The notes under the pieces: model-generated | The model's database searches: none | Seen by the model: only the letters and a program-made list of their open reading frames with translations | Told to the model about the DNA's origin: nothing | Made by a program: the position numbers and the translations under genes | Assembly (NCBI GenBank): GCA_963835165.1 | Contig: CAWIGD010000007.1 | Coordinates: forward strand, 24,542-88,541 | Source of the DNA: VAZQ01 sp963835165 | GTDB lineage: Bacteria > Pseudomonadota > Alphaproteobacteria > Rhizobiales > Xanthobacteraceae | Direction: 5' to 3' | Length of the DNA: 64,000 bases | Shown: piece after piece, positions 8,405-15,686 of the stretch | Position numbering within the stretch: position 1 is the first letter of the stretch | Layout of the letters: each line of letters begins with the position of its first letter

Positions 8405-9352
8405 ATGGCAGCGCTGAATTCCATACGTCGCGTTGTCCTGGCGGGTTCGATCTTCGTCGCCTGCCTGCCAGCGCAAGCGGTTTTGGCCGCGCCGGCAGGG
8501 ATGGCCGCGGGTCCCACCTGCCGCGAGCTCGAACGCAGGCTCGACCTGGTCAGGCCCGAGGCCAACTCCACCGGGCTCAATCTGGTGCTGTTCGCGGCGG
8601 CCGATGCCGGATGCGTGCCGTTGACGCGCCGCCTGCTCGATGCGGGCGCTTCGCTCGTGGCGCGCGACCGGCTCGGCGCCATGGCGCTGGCGCGGGCGGC
8701 GCGGGCGGGACACGTGGCGCTGGTCGAGCTTTTCCTGGCGCAAGGCGCGCCCATCGACGCGCGCAATCTGGTCGGCGCGACCGCGCTTTACGCCGCGGCC
8801 GAGAACGAGCGGCAGACGACGGTTGCGGTTCTGCTGGCGAGACATGCCGATCCAAACCTGCCGGGCCCATCGGGCGTCACGCCGCTCGCCGCGGCCGCGT
8901 TCAAGGGCAACGGTCGCATCGTCGATCAACTCATCACCAATGGCGCCGATCCGAATGTCATGGACACGACCGGCAAGGCGGCCATGACGTATGCCGCCGG
9001 ACGCGGGTTCGCGCTCATCGTGCGCCGCCTGCTCGAGGCCGGCGTCGATCCCAGGCGTGCCTACGGCAACGATCTGACCGCGCTGATGTGGGCTGCGGGC
9101 AGCGAAGACGGCGTGGGCGCCCGTGCCGCCATGGATGTCGTCGAGATGCTGCTCTCGGCCGGCGCGCCCGTCGACGCGATCGACAATCGCGGCCGCACCG
9201 CGCTGATGATCGCGGCCGAACTCGGTCATGCCGAGATCGTCGATCTCCTCCTCGGCCGCGGCGCGGATCGCTCGATTGCCGACAAAAGCGGAAAGCGCGC
9301 GCGCGACCTGGCCGCGAATCAGAGCATCCGCGCAAAGCTCGAGGCGAAGTAA
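8405..9352 (+). CDS. Exported ankyrin-repeat protein
   Basis: This is a 315-residue protein with an N-terminal export signal (VVLAGSIFVACLPAQAVLA) and about seven ankyrin repeats covering most of the mature chain. Repeat cores such as GATALYAAAENE, GVTPLAAAAFKG and GRTALMIAAELGH alternate with helix-two segments like EIVDLLLGRGAD. Ankyrin repeats mediate protein-protein contact. Here they would act in the periplasm, which is less usual than the cytoplasm. It diverges from the first PQQ dehydrogenase across about 260 bp and converges with the di-haem cytochrome c gene, so a docking or chaperone role for the oxidation complex is a reasonable inference. ATG 8405 is chosen; a TTG nine bases upstream is possible. 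Confidence 0.85.
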   Translation: MAALNSIRRVVLAGSIFVACLPAQAVLAAPAGMAAGPTCRELERRLDLVRPEANSTGLNLVLFAAADAGCVPLTRRLLDAGASLVARDRLGAMALARAARAGHVALVELFLAQGAPIDARNLVGATALYAAAENERQTTVAVLLARHADPNLPGPSGVTPLAAAAFKGNGRIVDQLITNGADPNVMDTTGKAAMTYAAGRGFALIVRRLLEAGVDPRRAYGNDLTALMWAAGSEDGVGARAAMDVVEMLLSAGAPVDAIDNRGRTALMIAAELGHAEIVDLLLGRGADRSIADKSGKRARDLAANQSIRAKLEAK

Positions 9353-9364
9353 GCTGCCGTTCTC

Positions 9365-10033
9365 CTACTGCCCGGGGAGGTATTGCAGCCCGGCCATGTA
9401 TTGCGCCAGCGCTGCGATGTCGTCCTCCGAGGTCGCCAGCATCAGATCGGTCATGCCGGGATTGTTGCCGCGGGCGCGGGTACGGAAGTCGATCATCGTC
9501 TGCCGGAGATATTCTTGGGACTGGCCGGCGAGACGAGGCTGGGTGCCCTCGCCCTGGTACTGGCCCTGGTGGCAGCCGGTACACCCGACCGACGCATTTG
9601 CCCGTGTCGCTCTCGCCGCGACGTCCGGCGGCGCCGACGGCTGCTGCAGGTCGGGCCAGCGCTTCTGCGAAAAATACAGCGCCAGCGCCATCATGTCGTC
9701 GCGCTCGAGCGTCTGGGCCAGCGGGGACATGATGTCGTTCTTGCGCGCGCCGCTCTTGTAGTCGCGCAGGTCCAGATAGAGATAGCCCTGATACTGACCC
9801 CAGATGACCGGTGTGGTCTTGTCCTGCGGAATTCCGTTTTCGCCGTGGCAGGCCGCGCACAGTTGCGCCTTTTCCTCGATCGTCTGGGCGCGCGCCGGAG
9901 CCGGCAGCCATGTGGTCGCAAGGACGGCAATGATCGCCCAAGACCGACGCAATGCCGTGCGCGCGCTTCGCCGACCGCGGACGACCGGGGCCGTACGAGG
10001 AGCGCCGGCCGGCAATTTCGTGCTCGGGATCAT
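9365..10033 (-). CDS. Di-haem cytochrome c, c4-like
   Basis: This is a 222-residue exported protein with two haem c motifs, CAACH in the first third and CTGCH in the second half. They are separated by about 100 residues, as in cytochrome c4, a two-domain class I cytochrome. The signal region includes a hydrophobic IIAVLATTWL segment and a cleavage-like PARAQ. Candidate axial Met residues occur in NDIMSPLA and NPGMTDLM. It sits about 120 bp downstream of the second PQQ dehydrogenase on the same strand and probably serves as its electron acceptor. The start at 10031-10033 is favoured; the frame is open slightly further upstream. The arginine-rich stretch before the hydrophobic core is long for a signal peptide. 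Confidence 0.88.
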   Translation of the reverse strand: MIPSTKLPAGAPRTAPVVRGRRSARTALRRSWAIIAVLATTWLPAPARAQTIEEKAQLCAACHGENGIPQDKTTPVIWGQYQGYLYLDLRDYKSGARKNDIMSPLAQTLERDDMMALALYFSQKRWPDLQQPSAPPDVAARATRANASVGCTGCHQGQYQGEGTQPRLAGQSQEYLRQTMIDFRTRARGNNPGMTDLMLATSEDDIAALAQYMAGLQYLPGQ

Positions 10034-10151
10034 ATCGCCGTTACAGCTCAGGTCCGATGATTGCCGCTGCATTGACGGCGATCAAAAGAGACGGGGCCAA
10101 GCGGCCCCGTCTGCACAACATCTATGGCCGTCGAAGGTTGCTTCGGCGCAT

Positions 10152-11867
10152 TCAATCCAACGTGAATGCGATGATGGTATTGCCGCGCTTGAAGTCGAGC
10201 TGGACGTTGCCGCCGGCGGCCACCACGACATATTGCTTGCCGCCGACGGTGTACGTGGAGGGTGGCGCATTGACGCCGGCGCCGGCATAGAAGGTCCACA
10301 GCACCTTGCCGTTGCGCGCGTCATACGCCCTGAACCTGCCGTTGCCCTCGCCGGTGAAGACGACGCCGCCGGCGGTCGCAAGCACGCCGCCGATCATCGG
10401 TTGCGGCGTCTTCACCTGCCAGCGGATCTTGCCGGTGTTGTAGTCGACCGCGGTGATGTTGCCCCACTGCTCCTCGCTGGGGATCACCTTGAAGGCGCCG
10501 CCGAGCCAGAGCTTGCCGCCGGGATAGGGCGAGCTCTGCACCTGATAGGTCATGGGCTGGTGCAGGTTGATGGCGTAGCTCAGCCCGAGCTGCGGATTGA
10601 CCGCCATGGGCGACCATTCCACGCCGCCATTGGCGCCGGGCAGCATGCGCGCGCCCTGCGCCGTTGGCAGCGTCCACATGTTCTCCTGCGGGATCATCGC
10701 GTCGGAGAAGCGGATCAGGCTGCAGTCCTTGCGGTCGTGGACATAGACATGCCCGGTCTTGCCGGCGTGCAGCACGCCCGGGATCATCTTCCCGCTCTTG
10801 TCGCGCACGTCGACCAGAACCGGGGGGCTGACCGCGTCCAGATCCCAGACGTCGTGGGCAATGTACTGGAGGTGGCAGACGTATTTTCCGGTATCGAGAT
10901 CAAGCGAGACCAGCGAGTTGGTATAAAGATTGTCGCCGGGGCGCAACGAGCCGTCGAGGTCGGGCGACGGATTGCCGACGACGAAGAAGATACGATTGGT
11001 GGCAAGATCGACCGCCGGATTCTGCCACACCCCGCCGCCCAGCGTCTTGTAGGGATCGCCGGTCTTGGCGAGTTGATCCTTCTCGGCCTGGATATTGCGT
11101 TTCATGTCGCGGCCGGTGGCGTCCTTCTCCGCCCAGACCCCGACCGAATTTTCCGGAATGGTGTCGAACGTCCACAGCAGTTTGCCGTCCTTGGCGTCGT
11201 ACGCCTTCACGAATCCGCGGATGCCGTATTCGCCGCCGTTGGTGCCGATGAGCACTTTGCCCTTGACGACGGTCGGCGCCATGGTCTCGCTGTAGCCGAG
11301 CTCGGGATCGGCGATATCGGTCTGCCACACCTTGTTGCCGGTCTTGGCGTCGAGCGCGACCATCTTCGCGTCGAGGGTGGCGAGATAGACCCTGTCCTCG
11401 TAGACCGCCACGCCGCGATTGTTCGGACCGCAGCAGTAGGTCGTGATCGGCCCGAGCGGATGCTTGTAGTACCATAACTGCTCGCCGGTTTGCGCATTGA
11501 GCGCATAGACCTGGCTGAACGACGTCGTGACATACATGACGCCGTTCACGACGATGGGCGAGGTCTCCATCGATTCCTTGACGTCGGTCTGGAAAATCCA
11601 GGCCGGACGCAGGCGCCGGACATTGGAGGCATTGATCTGCGCCGCGGGATGATAGCGCTTCTGGGTATAGTCGCCGTTGGTGTGCAGGAAGTTGTTGCCG
11701 TCGTTCGCGGCGCGGTTGAGCATGTCCTGGGTGACATTGCTGGGCGTGATGCCGGGCCGTGCGGCCGGCCGCGTCTCCTGCTTTACCTCCTGGGCCGTCG
11801 CGAGATCCGCCGTGACCGCAAGTGCGCATGCGCCGGCGATCGCCAATGCCGTTCGGATTGGGCTCAT
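10152..11867 (-). CDS. PQQ-dependent alcohol dehydrogenase (quinoprotein), second copy
   Basis: This is a 571-residue periplasmic quinoprotein with signal peptide (ALAVTADLATAQ). It has the vicinal disulfide CC at about 145-146 (TTYCCGPN), the metal-ligand Glu in NGGEYG (about E213), Asn in VVGNP (about N299), and the catalytic Asp in HDVWDLD (about D342). Asp at the +2 position (D344) again matches the lanthanide-type signature. Eight W-motif blades are evident (TGEQLWYY, TGNKVWQT, DGKLLWTF, NGKVLWTF). It is clearly not a recent duplicate of the first copy. The ATG at 11865-11867 has a GGGGAGGAAG ribosome-binding site. It is followed on the same strand by the di-haem cytochrome c. The gap 11868-12041 shows no gene. 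Confidence 0.92.
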   Translation of the reverse strand: MSPIRTALAIAGACALAVTADLATAQEVKQETRPAARPGITPSNVTQDMLNRAANDGNNFLHTNGDYTQKRYHPAAQINASNVRRLRPAWIFQTDVKESMETSPIVVNGVMYVTTSFSQVYALNAQTGEQLWYYKHPLGPITTYCCGPNNRGVAVYEDRVYLATLDAKMVALDAKTGNKVWQTDIADPELGYSETMAPTVVKGKVLIGTNGGEYGIRGFVKAYDAKDGKLLWTFDTIPENSVGVWAEKDATGRDMKRNIQAEKDQLAKTGDPYKTLGGGVWQNPAVDLATNRIFFVVGNPSPDLDGSLRPGDNLYTNSLVSLDLDTGKYVCHLQYIAHDVWDLDAVSPPVLVDVRDKSGKMIPGVLHAGKTGHVYVHDRKDCSLIRFSDAMIPQENMWTLPTAQGARMLPGANGGVEWSPMAVNPQLGLSYAINLHQPMTYQVQSSPYPGGKLWLGGAFKVIPSEEQWGNITAVDYNTGKIRWQVKTPQPMIGGVLATAGGVVFTGEGNGRFRAYDARNGKVLWTFYAGAGVNAPPSTYTVGGKQYVVVAAGGNVQLDFKRGNTIIAFTLD

Positions 11868-12041
11868 GGTCTTCCTCCCCGATGGACAGCTGTCAGCCCT
11901 TTGTCCCAACCGGAACGGGCAGATCTTCCTACTGTCATTGCCAAACGTGACCCTGCCCCCGGAGGCTGTCAAGGCGGATCGCAAGATCGGGCATCAGGTG
12001 GAAGGAAAATGCCCTGCGCTGTCCTGGCCTGCGAGTTCGGG

Positions 12042-12596
12042 TCACCCCGGCGGGGAATGGGCTGTGGTTTTCGCCAGCCGCGAAATCTCGGCGCCATGGT
12101 TCTGAAAATAGTGCTTGAACCAGAATGTAAACGCATCCGGGTCGCGTTCGATGCGCCGGCTGATGTCGTCGAACGACCAGTGCGCGACGTCGGCAACCTC
12201 GGCCGGGTCGGGCTTCGGCTGGGTCTCGAGTCGTCCGAAATAGACGTAGACGAATTCGTTTTCGTGCATGCCGTGGCCGAGCTCGGCCTGGTAGCGGGCG
12301 AAAAAGCCGAACGACAGCTCGCCCGTCACCCCCAGCTCTTCTCCGAGCCGGCGGCGCGCCGCGACCAAGGTGCGTTCGCCCGGGCGCGGATGGCCGCAGC
12401 AGGAGTTCGCCCACAGCCCGCCCGAGTGATATTTTTTCGGACTGCGCTGCTGCAGCACGATCCGTCCGTGGTCGTCCACCATGAAGATCGAGAACGCGCG
12501 GTGCAGCAGGCCGCTGCGGTGAACGGCGGTCTTGCCGCCGGTGCCGGTGGCGCGGTTGTGCTCGTCGACCAGGATGAGTTGCTCTTCTGTGATCAT
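12042..12596 (-). CDS. idi: Isopentenyl-diphosphate delta-isomerase, type I
   Basis: This is a 184-residue Nudix-fold enzyme that interconverts isopentenyl and dimethylallyl diphosphate in isoprenoid synthesis. The active-site Cys lies in NSCCGHPRPGE, where the second Cys matches the E. coli position. The metal-binding and catalytic Glu residues are in HENEFVYVYF, and the Nudix helix appears as RRRLGEELG. Length and order match type I Idi. Its start codon overlaps the stop of the phenylacetate-CoA ligase gene by four bases (ATGA), so the two are translated from one message. That pairing is unusual, since Idi is normally linked with isoprenoid genes, and here no other isoprenoid gene is near. 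Confidence 0.9.
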   Translation of the reverse strand: MITEEQLILVDEHNRATGTGGKTAVHRSGLLHRAFSIFMVDDHGRIVLQQRSPKKYHSGGLWANSCCGHPRPGERTLVAARRRLGEELGVTGELSFGFFARYQAELGHGMHENEFVYVYFGRLETQPKPDPAEVADVAHWSFDDISRRIERDPDAFTFWFKHYFQNHGAEISRLAKTTAHSPPG

Positions 12597-13930
12597 GGCT
12601 TGTTCGCTTGCCGCAAGTCCTTGACGCGCACCGCCTTGCCCTGCGAGCGCGGGACCTCGCCCGGCGCCTTGAGCACGACGTCGCAGGTCACGCCCACCAT
12701 CGACTTGATGTGATTGCGCACGTCGGCGGCAATCTTGGCGACGAACGCCTCATCGAGAGGGGCAGGGGGCGCGAGCTCCACCTCGATCGTGATGGCATCC
12801 ATCGGGCCGTCCCGGGTGAGCACGAGCTGATAGTGGGGCGCGAGCCCGGGGAAGCCGACCAGGAAGGCCTCGACCTGGGATGGATAGACGTTGACCCCGC
12901 GGATGATCAGCATGTCGTCGCTGCGCCCGGTCACGCGCATCATCCGGCGATGGGTGCGCCCGCACGCGCACGGCTCCTCGATCAGGCGCGTGATGTCGCG
13001 CGTGCGATAGCGCAGCATCGGCAGCGCTTCCTTGGTCAGGGTGGTGACGACGAGCTCGCCGGTGCCGCCTGCCGGCAGCGGCTGCGTGGTTTCGGGGTCG
13101 ATCACCTCGCAGAAGAAGTGATCTTCCCAGACGTGCAGCCCGTACTGCGCCTGGTGGCATTCGCTGGAGACGCCCGGCCCGATGATCTCGGAGAGGCCAT
13201 AGGTGTCCATGGCCTTGATGCCGAATTTCGCTTCGAGGTCGCCGCGCATGGCGTCGCTCCAGGGCTCGGCGCCAAAGCATCCATAACGCAACGAAAGCTT
13301 GCGCAGGTCGACCCCCATGCCTTCCGCAACCTCGGCGATGTTGAGGGCGTAAGACGGCGTCGCGCCCAGAATGCGTGCGCCGAAATCCTTCATCAGCATG
13401 ACCTGCCGTTCGGTGGCGCCGCCGGAGATCGGCACGGTGGTCAGACCGAGCCGCTCGGCGCCGTAGTGGAATCCAAGCCCGCCGGTGAACAGCCCGTAGC
13501 CGTAGGCATTGTGGAAGACGTCGCCGGGCTTGGCGCCCATGCAGGCGAGCGAGCGGGCCATCAGCTCCGCCCACAGCGCGAGGTCGGCTCTGGTATAGCC
13601 GACGACGGTCGGTTTGCCGGTCGTTCCCGAGGAGGCGTGCAGCCGCACCAGCTCCTCCCGCGGCACCGCGAACAGGCCGAAGGGGTAATTGTCGCGCAGG
13701 TCCGATTTGACCGTGAACGGGAAACGGGCGATGTCGGCGAGCGTCTTGAGATCGTCCGGCCGCGCGCCGGCCGCGTCGAGCCTTGTGCGGAAATGCGGAA
13801 CCTTGGCATAGGCGCGCGCGATGGTCTGTTGCAGGCGACGAAGCTGCAACGCCGCGAGATCGCCGCGCGCCATCGTCTCGGCGGCGCGATCGAACATGAA
13901 CGTCTCATCGCTGCGAACTGTGCCCGCCAT
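12593..13930 (-). CDS. paaK: Phenylacetate-CoA ligase family protein
   Basis: This is a 445-residue AMP-forming aryl-acid:CoA ligase of the PaaK type. The P-loop SSGTTGKPTVVGY, the YGLSEIIGPG segment, the hinge and adenylate motif YRTRDIT, and the C-terminal RSDDMLIIRGVNVYPSQVE all match phenylacetate-CoA ligases. It activates phenylacetate or a hydroxylated relative to the CoA thioester in the cytosol. No other paa ring-epoxidase genes (paaABCDE) are in the window. Relevant neighbours are a FlK-like thioesterase immediately upstream and a DpgC-like arylacetyl-CoA dioxygenase 1.7 kb away. The start at 13928-13930 was selected for homology and an AAGG ribosome-binding site; the upstream frame is arginine-rich and antisense-like. 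Confidence 0.88.
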   Translation of the reverse strand: MAGTVRSDETFMFDRAAETMARGDLAALQLRRLQQTIARAYAKVPHFRTRLDAAGARPDDLKTLADIARFPFTVKSDLRDNYPFGLFAVPREELVRLHASSGTTGKPTVVGYTRADLALWAELMARSLACMGAKPGDVFHNAYGYGLFTGGLGFHYGAERLGLTTVPISGGATERQVMLMKDFGARILGATPSYALNIAEVAEGMGVDLRKLSLRYGCFGAEPWSDAMRGDLEAKFGIKAMDTYGLSEIIGPGVSSECHQAQYGLHVWEDHFFCEVIDPETTQPLPAGGTGELVVTTLTKEALPMLRYRTRDITRLIEEPCACGRTHRRMMRVTGRSDDMLIIRGVNVYPSQVEAFLVGFPGLAPHYQLVLTRDGPMDAITIEVELAPPAPLDEAFVAKIAADVRNHIKSMVGVTCDVVLKAPGEVPRSQGKAVRVKDLRQANKP

Positions 13931-13934
13931 GCCT

Positions 13935-14348
13935 TCACCCCGACAATGCGGCGAATCGCGCGGCCTTCGCTTTGAGCCGCTCGAACGTCTTGGCCTTGTC
14001 GACGACGAACCGGGTGTGGGTGCCGGCGCCGACCTGGTCGAGCTCGTCCTTGACCGAGGTTTCAAAGAAAACCTTGCGCCCGTCCACCGCCGTGACCCGC
14101 ACCGTGATCTCGACCGTCATGCCCATGAGCGTGGGAGCGAGATGCTTGACCGCGACCTCCATGCCGACCGAATCCTCGCCGGCGTCGGCATGCTCGATGA
14201 TGAGCTCGCGGCAGGTGTGTTCGATGTCGAGGATCATGGACGGCGTTCCATAGGTGCGCGCCTCCTCGCCCATGAAACCGATGGTGCGCTCGCGGCCGAT
14301 CGTGATGCGGTTGACCCGGGACGCTCCGGGCCGAAGGCTTGGCTTCAT
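13935..14348 (-). CDS. FlK-like hot-dog acyl-CoA thioesterase
   Basis: This is a 137-residue single hot-dog domain protein. The three residues that form the catalytic triad of fluoroacetyl-CoA thioesterase FlK can be placed with exact spacing: Thr35 in YGTPSM, Glu43 in LDIE and His69 in VKHLAP. The gaps are 8 and 26 residues, as between FlK Thr42, Glu50 and His76. Family members hydrolyse short or aromatic acyl-CoAs. It lies four bases upstream of the phenylacetate-CoA ligase on the same strand. It may therefore recycle CoA from dead-end arylacetyl-CoA products of that ligase; fluoroacetate resistance itself is not implied. Start codon ATG; length normal for the family. Confidence 0.8.
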   Translation of the reverse strand: MKPSLRPGASRVNRITIGRERTIGFMGEEARTYGTPSMILDIEHTCRELIIEHADAGEDSVGMEVAVKHLAPTLMGMTVEITVRVTAVDGRKVFFETSVKDELDQVGAGTHTRFVVDKAKTFERLKAKAARFAALSG

Positions 14349-14592
14349 CTGTCTGCTCCCTCACGGCCGTATAACCGGAAAATCTGCCAAAGTGCGAGAT
14401 AAAGTACGAGCGGTATCGCGCCGTCGCGGACGGGGCCCACGCGACCGAGGGATTCAAGTCGCTTGTTCGCGATCAGGCAAGCGGATGCCCCGCGATGCCA
14501 TTCCACAGGCTTCGAGCAAGCAACGTTGAGGCGGGATCGATGACGCACTACACTCGCTCGCATCGCCATTTCCGACCGGTCGTTTCCCACCC

Positions 14593-15579
14593 ATGATCAG
14601 TCCGTCCGCGCTCGCCCCCTACGCGCACCATACGCTTCCCGAAGCCGTCATTCCCGAGCTTCCGGGCTGTTACCGGGGGAAGGTGCGCGAGAACTACGAT
14701 CTTGCCAACGGCACACGCATCCTCATCGCCACCGATCGCATCAGCGCCTTCGATCGCAACCTGGCGGTCATTCCGCTCAAGGGCCAGGTGCTGACGCAGA
14801 CCGCGCGCTTCTGGTTCGAGGGCACGCAAGGCCTCTGTCCCAACCATGTGATCGAATATCCCGATCCCAACGTGCTGGTGTGCAAGCGGCTCGCAATGAT
14901 GCCGGTCGAGATCGTGGTCCGCGACTATCTGGCCGGCACCACGTCGACCTCCATCTTGCAGATGTACAAGAAGGGCGAGCGCGAAATGTATGGCCACCGG
15001 TTCGCGGAGGGCCTGCGCGACAACGAGAAGCTTCCGTGCACGATTATCACGCCCACCACCAAGGCGGCGCATGGCGCGCATGACGCGCCGCTCAGCGCGC
15101 AGGACATTCTGGCGCGCAAGCTGCTGACCGAGGCGCAGTGGAAGGAGGTGGCGGACAAGGCCTTGGCCTTGTTTGCCTGCGGGCGCGAGACCGCCGCCCG
15201 GCAGGGGCTGATCCTGGTCGATACCAAGTATGAGTTCGGCTTCGACGAAAAGGGTGCGATCGTGCTGGCCGACGAGGTCCACACGCCCGACAGCAGCCGC
15301 TACTGGTTGTCGGCGAGCTACCCGGCGCGCTTCGCCGCCGGCACGCCGCCGGAGACGCTGGACAAGGATTTCGTGCGGCGTTGGGTGGCGGCGCGCTGCG
15401 ATCCCTACACCGGCCCGATTCCCGAGATTCCGCCGGAGATCATCCTGCAGGCCGCGGCCACGTATATCGATGTCTATGAAAAACTCACCGGCCGCGAGTT
15501 TGCGTTGCCGGACCTCTCGGTCCCGCCGCTCGCGCGCGTGCGCGCCAACCTGACGAAATATTTCGAGCAAGCCGCCTAG
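14593..15579 (+). CDS. purC: Phosphoribosylaminoimidazole-succinocarboxamide synthase (long form)
   Basis: This is a 328-residue SAICAR synthetase, the ATP-dependent enzyme joining aspartate to CAIR in purine synthesis. Recognisable parts are the N-terminal GKVRENYD, the ATDRISAFD motif, VVRDYLAGTTS, and the signature TPTTKAAHGAHD. It also has the metal and substrate segment LVDTKYEFGFD. At 328 residues it belongs to the longer, yeast ADE1-like class rather than the roughly 240-residue E. coli type. Many alphaproteobacteria carry a short purC in the main purine cluster plus a second copy like this. No other purine gene is nearby, which supports its being a second copy. It is divergent from the thioesterase gene. 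Confidence 0.9.
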   Translation: MISPSALAPYAHHTLPEAVIPELPGCYRGKVRENYDLANGTRILIATDRISAFDRNLAVIPLKGQVLTQTARFWFEGTQGLCPNHVIEYPDPNVLVCKRLAMMPVEIVVRDYLAGTTSTSILQMYKKGEREMYGHRFAEGLRDNEKLPCTIITPTTKAAHGAHDAPLSAQDILARKLLTEAQWKEVADKALALFACGRETAARQGLILVDTKYEFGFDEKGAIVLADEVHTPDSSRYWLSASYPARFAAGTPPETLDKDFVRRWVAARCDPYTGPIPEIPPEIILQAAATYIDVYEKLTGREFALPDLSVPPLARVRANLTKYFEQAA

Positions 15580-15686
15580 CGCGGCTGCCTTCGGGCGCCA
15601 TGCCGGACGAGGGCGCCCCGTGCCGGCTCTCGCTGCCGGGCGCTTCTTTTGCCACAATACCGGTTCGAGTAACGTGGAGCGCCGTG

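Noticed and set aside
13935..14348. Fluoroacetate resistance gene flK
   Set aside because: Triad spacing matches, but there is no fluorometabolite gene nearby and related thioesterases act on other acyl-CoAs.
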